A DNA stretch of 64,000 nucleotides from Alsobacter soli (GTDB taxonomy: Bacteria; Pseudomonadota; Alphaproteobacteria; Rhizobiales; Beijerinckiaceae). Where the stretch lies: contig NZ_PVZS01000007.1 of the NCBI RefSeq assembly GCF_003004785.1, forward strand, positions 124,001 through 188,000. The letters are read 5' to 3'. The notes under the pieces were generated by a model, which saw nothing but the letters and a program-made list of their open reading frames with translations, was not told the DNA's origin and made no database searches. Positions 23,759-31,427 of the stretch are shown here, piece by piece. The stretch's first letter is position 1. Every line of letters starts with the position of its first letter. The position numbers were made by a program, and so were the translations under genes.

Positions 23759-24298
23759 TCAGCGCTCCACCTGCTTCATGGGACGTTCCTGAACCGGACG
23801 GTCCTGCATGGGACGGTCGTGAACCGGGCGGTCGTGAACTGGGCGGTCTTGAACTAGGCGGTCCTGGGCCAGGCTTTCCTGCGCGATGGGCGGCGGCTGC
23901 TCCGGGATCCCCTTGCGCTCCACGGCATCCGCCGCATCGGCGCCGGAGTCGGGCGCAAGCCCGGCCATCTTCTCCAGCGAGCCCGCCATGCGCCGCAGCG
24001 GCGAGCCCCAGTCGGGGAGATCGACCAGCGCCAGCAGCAGGCCCGCGACCCAGAAGATGTGCTCGTGCGTGAAGAGGGCGAGAAGCCCGAGCACGGCCAC
24101 GATCTCGAACTGCAGCTTCTGCGACTTGTGGGCCATGCGCTCCGGCAAGGTGTGGATGCGCAGGAACAGCAGCCCCACCCCGAGCACGGCGAACAGGAGG
24201 AAGACGCCCGTTCCCACCATCAGCACGTCGGTCTGGCCTGGGGCCGTGATGAATACCGGAAGCTGATGCGGGGCGGCGGGGTTGACGGCGACGGACAC
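23759..24298 (-). CDS. Small inner-membrane protein with pentapeptide-repeat tail (YiaW/YibI-like position)
   Basis: 179 residues. Two or three hydrophobic helices lie at about 26-50, 62-80 and 82-95 (VLMVGTGVFLLFAVLGVGLLFL, FEIVAVLGLLALF, IFWVAGLLLALVDLP). A cytoplasmic-looking tail ends with tandem DRPV(H/Q)-type repeats (QDRPVHDRPVHDRPMQDRP). The membrane part resembles the DUF3302 partner of HlyD-like YiaV/YibH proteins; this is a positional and pattern analogy only. It is the first gene of a two-gene operon with the HlyD-type gene. A GTAAGATACT motif lies about 100 bases upstream on the opposite strand. Confidence 0.65.
   Translation of the reverse strand: MSVAVNPAAPHQLPVFITAPGQTDVLMVGTGVFLLFAVLGVGLLFLRIHTLPERMAHKSQKLQFEIVAVLGLLALFTHEHIFWVAGLLLALVDLPDWGSPLRRMAGSLEKMAGLAPDSGADAADAVERKGIPEQPPPIAQESLAQDRLVQDRPVHDRPVHDRPMQDRPVQERPMKQVER
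23780..23884 (-). repeat. 15-bp in-frame tandem repeat
   Basis: Seven consecutive 15-base units (consensus on the plus strand near GGGCGGTCNTGAAC plus one base) fill this stretch. The first six are close copies and the last is degenerate. They encode five-residue units such as DRPVH, DRPMQ and ERPM on the minus strand. Because 15 is a multiple of three, copy-number changes would keep the reading frame. Confidence 0.85.
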
Positions 24299-24397
24299 GG
24301 GGCGGCCTCACGTCTGCGTTGAAGCGCCGCGTCCGCCCGGAGGCGGCGCTGGCGTGCTTCCCCCTAACATCCGCGTCCGCCCGGGGGAGGTTAGTTA

Positions 24398-24409
24398 CGG
24401 TAAGATACT
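24398..24409 (+). promoter_or_regulatory. GTAAGATACT motif copy C
   Basis: CGGTAAGATACT points towards the secreted protein/PPK2 operon (start 24538). Its left side, TTAC-G-GTAA, is palindromic, as expected for a dimeric repressor site. It also lies in the control region of the divergent membrane protein/HlyD operon. Confidence 0.55.
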
Positions 24410-24537
24410 GGCGTCCCTCGCCGCGCCCCCGCCAAATCTTCGTGGGGCTGCACGCGCGAATCCGAATGGGCGTTCGATTGATCGCGCCGAGCCCTCCATG
24501 CGAAACCGGCCCGCAGCGGCCTTTGGAGGACACCGGG

Positions 24538-24975
24538 ATGCTCAATCGAGGACTGGCCTTCGGCCTTGCGCTCGCCCTGTTCGGCCTGCTCGCCGGCATC
24601 GCCCCCGCGGAGGCGCGGACGGGCACGGTGCGCATCCAGATCTTCAAGGCGGGATTCGTGGTCGGGGTGTCGGGCGGCTCCGGCATGCTTACGGTGGCCG
24701 GCCGCAGCTACCCGTTGGGGATCGGGGGCGTCAGCCTGGGAGCCACCGTGGGCGCCTCCAAGGCCGAACTGGTCGGCCGCGCCTACAACCTGACCCGTCC
24801 CAGCGACATCGAGGGCGTGTACACGGCCGCCGAGTTCGGCGCCGCGATCGCCGGCGGCGGCAAGGTCGCCAAGCTCAAGAACGCCCGCGGGGTCATCCTG
24901 GAGGTCCAGGGCCGCCAGGCGGGCCTCATGTTTTCGCTCGACCTGAGCGGGATGCAGATCTCCCTCAGGCGCTAA
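24538..24975 (+). CDS. Secreted hypothetical protein (EipA/DUF1134-like pattern)
   Basis: 145 residues with an N-terminal signal (LNRGLAFGLALALFGLLAGI, cleavage near AEA). The mature glycine-rich beta-repeat domain has motifs such as GGSGMLTVAGRSYPLGIGG, YNLTRPSDIEGVYTA and IAGGGKVAKLKNARGVIL. The pattern recalls the EipA/DUF1134 group of alphaproteobacterial periplasmic proteins, but the match is judged by eye and is uncertain. The start is set by GGAGGA seven bases upstream; earlier in-frame ATGs give Arg/Pro-rich residues typical of non-coding frames. It is followed after 35 bases by PPK2, apparently in one operon. Confidence 0.7.
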   Translation: MLNRGLAFGLALALFGLLAGIAPAEARTGTVRIQIFKAGFVVGVSGGSGMLTVAGRSYPLGIGGVSLGATVGASKAELVGRAYNLTRPSDIEGVYTAAEFGAAIAGGGKVAKLKNARGVILEVQGRQAGLMFSLDLSGMQISLRR

Positions 24976-25010
24976 CGCTATCGGAAGCACACGCGCAGGA
25001 CGAGGCCGCC

Positions 25011-25796
25011 ATGAAGGAAGACGTCTCCCTCAAGGGCAAAACCTACCGCAAAAGGCTCGCCGAGCTGCATGCGGAACTGGTGAAAGTGCAGCTCTGGGCC
25101 CAGGCGACCGGAGCCAAGGTCTGCATCGTCTTCGAAGGTCGCGACGGCGCCGGAAAGGGCGGCGTCATCAAGGCCATCATGGAGCGCGTCAGCCCGCGCA
25201 TTTTCCGGGTGATCGCGCTGCCCGCGCCCACAGAGCGCGAGAAGACGCAGATGTACGTGCAGCGATACCTGCCGCATCTGCCCGCGGGCGGCGAGATCGT
25301 GATCTTCGACCGCTCCTGGTACAACCGGGCGGGCGTCGAGCGGGTGATGGGCTTCTGCAAGGAAGAAGAGGCCGAGTTGTTCCTGGACGCCGTGCCTCTG
25401 GTGGAACGGGCGATCGTGCACTCGGGCGTCATCCTGCTGAAATACTGGCTCGAGGTGAGCCAGGACGAGCAGACCGCGCGCATGAAGGAGCGCATCGCCG
25501 ACCCGCGCAAGGTCTGGAAGCTCTCGCCCATGGACCTCGAGTCCTACAGGCGCTGGTATGATTACTCCCGGGCGCGGGACGTGATGTTCGTGAAGACCGA
25601 CAGCGCCCATGCGCCCTGGTACGCGGTGCGCTCCGACGACAAGAAGCGCATGCGCCTCAACGTGATCCGGCACATTCTCGACCACATCCCCTACGAGGAC
25701 GTGCCGATGAAGAAGGTGAAGCTGCCCAAGCGCGACAAGGACCCGTCCTACGTGGAGCCGCAGTACGCCCGCAACTGGGTGCCCAACGTCTATTGA
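25011..25796 (+). CDS. ppk2: Polyphosphate kinase 2 family protein
   Basis: 261 residues, the normal length of a one-domain class I PPK2. Walker A is EGRDGAGKGGVIKAI, the lid region is the nearby ALPAPTEREKTQMYVQRYLPHLPAGG, and Walker B is IFDRSWYNRAGVERVMGFC. The C terminus has WKLSPMDLESYRRWYDYSRARD. It transfers phosphate between polyphosphate and nucleoside diphosphates, mostly making GTP or ATP from polyP. ATG 25011 is chosen because GAGG lies five bases upstream and family similarity begins there. It is convergent with the broken antiporter gene. Confidence 0.95.
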   Translation: MKEDVSLKGKTYRKRLAELHAELVKVQLWAQATGAKVCIVFEGRDGAGKGGVIKAIMERVSPRIFRVIALPAPTEREKTQMYVQRYLPHLPAGGEIVIFDRSWYNRAGVERVMGFCKEEEAELFLDAVPLVERAIVHSGVILLKYWLEVSQDEQTARMKERIADPRKVWKLSPMDLESYRRWYDYSRARDVMFVKTDSAHAPWYAVRSDDKKRMRLNVIRHILDHIPYEDVPMKKVKLPKRDKDPSYVEPQYARNWVPNVY

Positions 25797-25838
25797 AGAC
25801 CGCGGAGGCGCGCCTTGTAGCCGTCGCGCCTGCCACGC

Positions 25839-27550
25839 TCACGACGCCATGAGACCGACGATGATCGAGCCCCAGGTGGTGAGCAGGATATGGCCCACCG
25901 GAACCGCGGGAGTGTAGCCGAGCACCGCGACGGGGCTGCCGGAGCGCTCCTGAACGGCCGCCATGGCGGCCGTCATGGTTTGCGCGCCCGCAATCGCCCC
26001 GAGCACGAGCACCGGGTTCATGCCGAGCACGTAGCGGCCCAGCAAGAGGCCCACCACCGGCGGCGCCAGGGTGACGACCATGCCGCCGAACACGAGCCCG
26101 ACGCCCGCCTCCGCGACGGCCTTGAAGAACACCGGGCCGGCATGGAGTCCCGTCATCCCCACGAACGCGGCCAGTCCCAGCGCCGTCATGAGGTTGACGG
26201 CGCCATCGGGAATGCGTCCGAACAGGGGATAGCGCGTGCGCAGATGCCCGACGGCCAGACCCGCGAGCAGCGTGCCGACGCTGGTGCTGAGCGTGATCCT
26301 GAGGCCTCCGATCGGAAAGGTGACCAGCACGCCGATGAGGCCGCCGAGGAAGATCGCCAGGCCCAACACGACGAAATCCGTCGCCGTCGTGGGCGCCACG
26401 ACGGCGCCGATGCGCGCCGCCGTTGTCCGGACAACCTCTTCGGGGCCGACCAGGCGCAGGACGTCGCCCTTGTCGATCACCAGGCCGGGGGCGATGGGCA
26501 TCTCCTCGCCCCCCGGGTCATGGATCGAAGGTAGACGCAGCGCGTCCAATCCTCCTGGCCGACCTCCGCGACGGTGCGCCCCGCAAAATCGGGGCTCTGC
26601 ACCAGGACGTCGAGCGAGGCTATCGGGAGGTCGAGCAGCTCACGATCATCCACTTCTTCCGCCCGCGGCCCGACCCGCTCGACGATGATGTCCCGCCGTC
26701 CGGAAATGGAGAGAACATCCCCTGGCTCCAGGATGAGTCCCATCTCCGCCGCCAGGATGCGCTCCCCCCGGCGGACATGCTGGATGAACAGCCGATGGTC
26801 ACGCGCTCCCGCCTCCGCCTCCGCGACCGTCCGGCCCGCCAAGGGCGACTCCGCCGCCAGCCGAAAGGCGCGGAGCTCGAATTTGCGCCAGGCGGAGGCG
26901 ACGCCCGGCTTCTGCCGGGAGATGCCCAGCTTCTTCTCCAGGGCCAGCGCTTCCTCGCGCAGATCGACCCCGAGCAGCGCCGGGGCGATCACGCTGCAGA
27001 ACAGGATGAGCCCTGCCGTGCCGAAGACGTAGCAGACGGCGTCCGCCACCGCGATATGCGCGACATAGCGGGCCTTGTCGGCGTCCGGGAGCGGCAGTTG
27101 GTTGATCGCCTCGGTCGCCGTGCCCATCGCCGGACTTTCGGTGAGGGCGCCGGAAAGAAGGCCGGCGGAGAACCCCGGATCGAGCTTCAGGGAGCGTGCG
27201 ACCGCCACGGCCACGATCAGCCCCGTCACGGTGCACGCCAGCGCCAGCAGCACGGGTTTCAGACCGTCACGCCTGAGGGACTGCAAGAACTGCGGGCCGA
27301 CCGAATAGCCGATGCCGAACAGGAAAAGCAGAAACAGGAAGGACTTCAGCATGCCCGAGACCGGCGCCTCGGCGAACTGCCCGACGAGGATGCCCGCGAA
27401 CAACGAGCCGGTGACCGGGCCAAGTCCGAACCCGGCGATCTTGAAGCCGCCGATCCAATACCCGGCGCTGATCACCAGGAAGAGGGTCAGTTCGGGATAT
27501 CGGACCAGGAAGTCGTGAAGCCACGCGAGCACGGCGGTTTCTCCGGCCAT
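25839..27550 (-). pseudogene. Second AspT-family antiporter, split by a one-base frameshift
   Basis: The two halves of an AspT-type antiporter lie in different frames. The upstream part has N-terminal helices (FLVISAGYWIGGFKIAGFGLG) and one TrkA-C module. The downstream part has the end of the second TrkA-C module (EEMPIAPGLVIDKGDVLRLVG) and five or six C-terminal helices with VLGAIAGAQTMTAAM. Adding one G to the six-base run (C6 on the plus strand, 26509-26514) restores TRGGEEMPIAP and a 570-residue protein, the length of its intact paralogue at 17023. It may be a real mutation, a phase-variable tract or a sequence error. The start at 27550 is approximate. It is preceded by motif copy D. Confidence 0.8.
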
Positions 27551-27612
27551 GCGCGAACCGCGGAAGTCCGGCCGCGCTCGAGCCAGCATGCGCCCGCGGC
27601 TTGCCTTGCATG

Positions 27613-27624
27613 AGTGTCTTACAG
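27613..27624 (-). promoter_or_regulatory. GTAAGATACT motif copy D
   Basis: The minus strand reads CTGTAAGACACT, two or three bases from the consensus. It lies 63 bases before the second AspT gene and points towards it. Confidence 0.4.
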
Positions 27625-27699
27625 TAGCGCCGCCTCCCGGAGATCGCGCCCTCACCAGCTCGCTGAGAGGCGCTCCCGCGCCGGAGAACGTCCACGCGA

Positions 27700-27717
27700 A
27701 TCTTACCGTAAGATACC
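27700..27717 (+). promoter_or_regulatory. GTAAGATACT motif copy E, fully palindromic
   Basis: ATCTTACCGTAAGATACC contains a perfect inverted repeat ATCTTAC-C-GTAAGAT. It is the most symmetrical of the five copies and so best shows the likely operator structure. It lies 131 bases before the Spy/CpxP-like gene, which is divergent from the second AspT gene. Confidence 0.55.
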
Positions 27718-27847
27718 TGTCCAGGCCGCGTCGAAGTGCTTGGATATGCAAAGCGCCACCCGATAAATGCTCGGCGATTCACGCCTTGAGCTAGGCCACG
27801 CTGTTCGCTGTCGAGCGCTGCGTTTCACCATGACGAGGAGGACGACC

Positions 27848-28348
27848 ATGCTGAAACCCGTATTGATCGCAGCCGCCGTGATCGGATTGGGCTGGAGCTC
27901 GGCCCACGCGCAGTCCGCCTCCCCTGCGGCGGCCGGCTCGGACAGGTTGAGCAGCGCCGACCTCAGCGCCATCCTGGATGCGCGGATCGCGGCGACCAAG
28001 TTCGCCCTTCAACTCACCCCTGAGCAGATGAAGCTGTGGCCACCCGTGGAGGAAGCCATCCGCGCCAGGGCGGCCGCACGTCATCTCAGGATCGCCCGTC
28101 TTCAATCGGGGCAGTTCGAGGACGCGAGCCTGGCCGACCTGATGCGCAAGCGGGCCGACAACCTCATCCAGCGGGGGGAAAGCCTGAAGAAGCTTGCGGA
28201 CGCCTGGCAACCCTTGGCCGCGACCCTCTCCGACGAACAGAAGCATCGGTTGGCGGTTCTCACCCTCTTCGTCCTGCGGGAAGTTCGCGACCTGAGATCC
28301 CGCGGGCATTCTTCGGTCGATTTTTCGGACGACGATGACGAAGAGTAG
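27848..28348 (+). CDS. Spy/CpxP-like LTXXQ periplasmic protein
   Basis: 166 residues. The signal peptide (MLKPVLIAAAVIGLGWSSAHAQ) is followed by an all-helical domain with two LTxxQ-type motifs (LTPEQMKLW and LSDEQKHRL), the mark of the Spy/CpxP/CnrX group, and a final acidic tail (DFSDDDDEE). Relatives are envelope chaperones or stress sensors that bind misfolded proteins or metals. ATG 27848 is favoured because AGGAGG lies six bases upstream. It is divergent from the second AspT gene and shares the motif-bearing control region. Confidence 0.82.
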   Translation: MLKPVLIAAAVIGLGWSSAHAQSASPAAAGSDRLSSADLSAILDARIAATKFALQLTPEQMKLWPPVEEAIRARAAARHLRIARLQSGQFEDASLADLMRKRADNLIQRGESLKKLADAWQPLAATLSDEQKHRLAVLTLFVLREVRDLRSRGHSSVDFSDDDDEE

Positions 28349-28455
28349 GCGAGCGAGGCGCATGGCGCTCCCTCGTCGCGCGCTCCCTGAGAGCATCCCA
28401 AGGACGCGATCCATGCGTGACCAGGGCCAGACTCCGCCGATTTGAAAAGAACCGC

Positions 28456-28481
28456 AGGGCGCCGGCGCGGACCGGCGCCCT
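28456..28481 (+). terminator. Possible terminator after the Spy-like gene
   Basis: A 10-bp stem (AGGGCGCCGG with CCGGCGCCCT) around a six-base loop lies about 110 bases after the stop. Only a short, weak T-tract follows (TTGGATCTTTCC), so function is uncertain. Confidence 0.45.
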
Positions 28482-28541
28482 TGGATCTTTCCACCGGGCC
28501 GCCTTCGAGGGCGGCTCGGCCGATCGGTTACGGAGGTCACG

Positions 28542-29117
28542 ATGAAAAAGATCGCTTCTGTCGCCCTTGCGTCGATGCTGGCCCTCGGCGTTCTCGGTCC
28601 TTCCCCGGCTTCCGCGCAGTGGCGCGGCATGGGGCACTGGCGCGGCGGCTGGGGCCATGGTGGCTGGGGCCACGGCGGATGGGGCCACGGCGGGTGGGGC
28701 GGCGGCTGGGGACGCTGGCACGGCGGATGGGGAGGCGGCTGGGGCTGGGGAGCCGGATTGGCCGCAGGTCTGACCGGGCTCGTGATTGGATCCGCCCTCG
28801 CCGGCCCCGCTTATGGATACGGCTATGGCTATGACTACCCCTATGACGACTATGGCTACGGTTACGGCTATGGCTCGCCCTATTACGGGGCCGCGTATGT
28901 CGACGATCCCTACTACAGCTACGGCTACGCCCCTGTGTATGCGGCGCCGCGTGTCGTGGTCGTTCACCGGGGCTACTGGCCCCGCCGGGCCTATTATCGG
29001 CGGGCCTACTGGGGACCCGGCTACCATGGCCGGTTTTATCGGGCAGGCTACTATGGCCGTCCCCTTTATCGGGGAAGCTACGTGAGGCGGGTAGCCTGGC
29101 ACGGCCGGCGGTTCTGA
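28542..29117 (+). CDS. Gly/Trp/Tyr/His-rich secreted or membrane protein
   Basis: 191 residues. The signal peptide (MKKIASVALASMLALGVLGPSPASAQ) is followed by tandem GWGHG units (about 36-55), a hydrophobic glycine-zipper segment (LAAGLTGLVIGSALAG), a Tyr/Gly-rich stretch (YGYGYGYDYPYDDYGYGYGYG), and a basic C terminus with many RGYW/YYRRAYW blocks. The glycine-zipper plus low-complexity tail is common in alphaproteobacterial envelope proteins of unknown role. GGAGG precedes the start. It follows the Spy-like gene but has its own spacing and possibly its own promoter. Confidence 0.7.
   Translation: MKKIASVALASMLALGVLGPSPASAQWRGMGHWRGGWGHGGWGHGGWGHGGWGGGWGRWHGGWGGGWGWGAGLAAGLTGLVIGSALAGPAYGYGYGYDYPYDDYGYGYGYGSPYYGAAYVDDPYYSYGYAPVYAAPRVVVVHRGYWPRRAYYRRAYWGPGYHGRFYRAGYYGRPLYRGSYVRRVAWHGRRF
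28647..28706 (+). repeat. 15-bp in-frame tandem repeat encoding GWGHG
   Basis: Three near-identical 15-base units (GGCTGGGGCCACGGC type) plus a shorter fourth copy encode Gly-Trp-Gly-His-Gly. Copy-number change would preserve the frame. Confidence 0.8.
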
Positions 29118-29271
29118 CGCAGAGAGGCGGGGCCGCCCCGGCTCCGCCACTCCGCATTGCACCCACTTTGCACGATGAAGAGGCCCGCGCATTTTGCTGA
29201 CGCTCGCCAGCATCGGCCTGGCTCAGGCCAATGCGCCCCTGCACTCCGCTGAGACGCCGGAGACCTTAAGG

Positions 29272-29595
29272 ATGACTGGCTCGGAAGACATCGGAACCAC
29301 AGTGCTCCGCAACATGCTCCTCGGCCGGTGGGCCGCCGACAAGCTGAGCATCACAGGCTCCGATGCCGACAACTATGCGCAAGACCTCGCCCAGGGAACA
29401 TACGATCCGGCCCGCAACGACGTGTTCAGCAAAATCCGCAAGGATTTCGACGCCGCAGGCGTCTCGATCTCGGACACGCAGATCCTGAGCGCCATGACGG
29501 AGCTCATGATCAGGGCCGGCAACCAGCTGTCCCGCAGCACTGGCGGCGTCGCTGACGCAGCAGCCGTGAAGCTCAAGCGCAACCTGATGGGGTGA
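29272..29595 (+). CDS. DUF1476 protein, F1-ATPase inhibitor zeta-like
   Basis: 107 residues. The core LLGRWAADKLSITGSDADNYAQDL...DVFSKIRKDFDAAGVSISDTQILSAMTELM matches the alphaproteobacterial zeta subunit (DUF1476), a four-helix protein that inhibits ATP hydrolysis by F1. In the family about 30 residues precede the LLGLWAAEKL motif and form the inhibitory segment. Only about 16 precede it here (MTGSEDIGTTVLRNM), and the C terminus is longer. It could be a paralogue with altered function. An upstream TTG (29194) would add 26 residues but lacks a good ribosome site. Confidence 0.8.
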   Translation: MTGSEDIGTTVLRNMLLGRWAADKLSITGSDADNYAQDLAQGTYDPARNDVFSKIRKDFDAAGVSISDTQILSAMTELMIRAGNQLSRSTGGVADAAAVKLKRNLMG

Positions 29596-29687
29596 CCAGG
29601 GGGTCAAGGAGAGTCTTGCTCCCGGAGCAGGACCGATTTTAGGGAAAGGCCGGGGTGCGAGGCGGAGCTCCAGTGAGCGCTCGCTCC

Positions 29688-30452
29688 TCAAAGGCCCGCG
29701 CGCTCGCCGCCCGACATGATCATGTGGGTGAGATCGTCCGGCTCCAGTCCCTCGATGGGGCGGTCCACCACCTTACGACCGCGGCTCAGGATGGCCACGC
29801 GCGAGGCGAGCGCGACGACGTCGCGCATGTTGTGGCTGATCAGGATCACGGTGCGCCCGTCCGCCTTGAGGCTGCGCACGAGGTCGAGCACCTGTGCGGT
29901 CTCGCGCACGCCGAGGGCGGCCGTGGGCTCGTCCATGATGATGATGTCGGCGTTCCACCGCAGGGCCCGCGAAATCGCGACCGCCTGCCGCTGCCCGCCC
30001 GAGAGGCGTTCCACCGGCTGGCGCATGTCCGGCAGCGATACAGAAAGACGCCCGAGGTAGCGCTTCGCCTCCTCGCGCATGCGCGCCTTGTCGAGCCAAT
30101 GGACGAAGCCGACGCGGCGCGTCAGCTCGGCGCCCATGAACACGTTCTCGGCCACGGACAGCCGCGGCGCGAGAGCGAGGTCCTGGTAGATGGTGGCGAC
30201 GCCCTTCTGCAGGGCGTCATGCGGCGAGCCGAAGCGGACCGGTTCGCCGCGCAGCGTCATGGTTCCGGCGCTCGGGGGCTGCGCGCCGGAGATGACCTTG
30301 ATGAGCGAGGACTTCCCGGCCCCGTTGTCGCCGCAGATGGCCAGCACGTCGCCTCGACAAACGTCGAGGTCCACGTCGGACACGGCCTGCACGCCGCCAT
30401 AGCTCTTCGAGATCCCCCGCAGGCTGAGGATCGGGGTCGCCGCCTCGCTCAT
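29688..30452 (-). CDS. Sugar ABC transporter ATP-binding protein (FrcA-like, single domain)
   Basis: 254 residues with one ABC domain: Walker A CGDNGAGKSSL, signature LSGGQRQAVAI and Walker B IIIMDEPTAAL. Related carbohydrate importers such as RbsA carry two fused copies; the single-domain form is found in the fructose/ribose-type FrcA group. It is the last gene of a four-gene minus-strand operon (kinase, permease, binding protein, ATPase), eight bases after the binding-protein gene. It powers sugar uptake at the inner membrane. Confidence 0.9.
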   Translation of the reverse strand: MSEAATPILSLRGISKSYGGVQAVSDVDLDVCRGDVLAICGDNGAGKSSLIKVISGAQPPSAGTMTLRGEPVRFGSPHDALQKGVATIYQDLALAPRLSVAENVFMGAELTRRVGFVHWLDKARMREEAKRYLGRLSVSLPDMRQPVERLSGGQRQAVAISRALRWNADIIIMDEPTAALGVRETAQVLDLVRSLKADGRTVILISHNMRDVVALASRVAILSRGRKVVDRPIEGLEPDDLTHMIMSGGERAGL

Positions 30453-30459
30453 CAGGCCG

Positions 30460-31401
30460 TCACTTCAGGAACTGCTTCACGTTGGACTGCTCCACGAGCA
30501 CCGCGTCCACATAGAGGTAGGGTCCCTTGGTCACGTTGTCCTTGGGCTGCTTCTTCGCCACGATCGTGTCAACGGCCTCCACGGCCGCCTTGCCCATCTG
30601 CTCGAACGGGATCGCGACGGTGGCCAGCAGCGTGCTCTCCGGGTCGGCGATCCGGCGATAGGTCTCCTCGCCGCCATCCACGGACACCAGCGGGATCTGG
30701 CCCTTCTTCACGCCCTGCTGCTGCAGGATGTCGTCGATGATGTAGGCCTGGCCGTCGAAGGACGCCCAGATTCCCTGGACCTTGCCCTGGTTCTGCAGCA
30801 GCAGCGCCTGCATGCCGCTCTTCACATCGTCGCGCCAGCTCTGCGTGCGCGCCATGGAGAACTTGCCGACGTCCTTCACGGACGGGTTCTCCGACAGCAC
30901 GGCGTCGAGAACCTTGCCGCGGATACGCGTGGCGACGTTGCCGTCGAACCGCGCCGTGAGCAGTTGGCCCTGGTAGTTCATCTGGCCCAGCAGATACATG
31001 GCCGCCTCGGCGCCGACCTTGTACTCGTTGGGCTGGATGTCGAAGAGCGTGTGCGGGCTGCCGCCGGACATCACCGTGATCACGGGGATGCCCTTGTCCT
31101 TGGCTTCCTTGAACTGCGCGTCGGCCTCGATGGGCTTGCCCATCGCGACGATGATGGCGTCGACCTTCTTGGTGATCAGCGTCTCGAACTGCTCGGCGTG
31201 CTTGGGCAGCGCGCCCTCCGAGTTGAGCAGCGTCACCGTCCAGCCCTTGGCCTTGGCGGCCGCCGCGGCCGCATTGGCGACGCGCGCGTGGGTCTCGGAC
31301 GAGAACTGGAATCCCACGATGCCGACCTCGAAGGCCTGCGCGGCCAAGGTGCTCGCCATCAGAGTTGCGCCGGCCAGAATGGCCGCCTTCAGGGCGTTCA
31401 T
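30460..31401 (-). CDS. Sugar ABC transporter substrate-binding protein
   Basis: 313 residues. The signal peptide (MNALKAAILAGATLMASTLAAQA) leads into a periplasmic-binding-protein type 1 fold of the ribose/xylose group: VGIVGFQFSSETHARVANAAAAAAKAKG, KKVDAIIVAMGKPIEADAQF and GIPVITVMSGG. It binds a monosaccharide or polyol; the identity is not deducible. ATG 31401 has GGGGGAGG six bases upstream. It is flanked by its permease and ATPase genes. Confidence 0.9.
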   Translation of the reverse strand: MNALKAAILAGATLMASTLAAQAFEVGIVGFQFSSETHARVANAAAAAAKAKGWTVTLLNSEGALPKHAEQFETLITKKVDAIIVAMGKPIEADAQFKEAKDKGIPVITVMSGGSPHTLFDIQPNEYKVGAEAAMYLLGQMNYQGQLLTARFDGNVATRIRGKVLDAVLSENPSVKDVGKFSMARTQSWRDDVKSGMQALLLQNQGKVQGIWASFDGQAYIIDDILQQQGVKKGQIPLVSVDGGEETYRRIADPESTLLATVAIPFEQMGKAAVEAVDTIVAKKQPKDNVTKGPYLYVDAVLVEQSNVKQFLK

Positions 31402-31427
31402 ATTGCGCCTCCCCCCGTTTTTCACAC

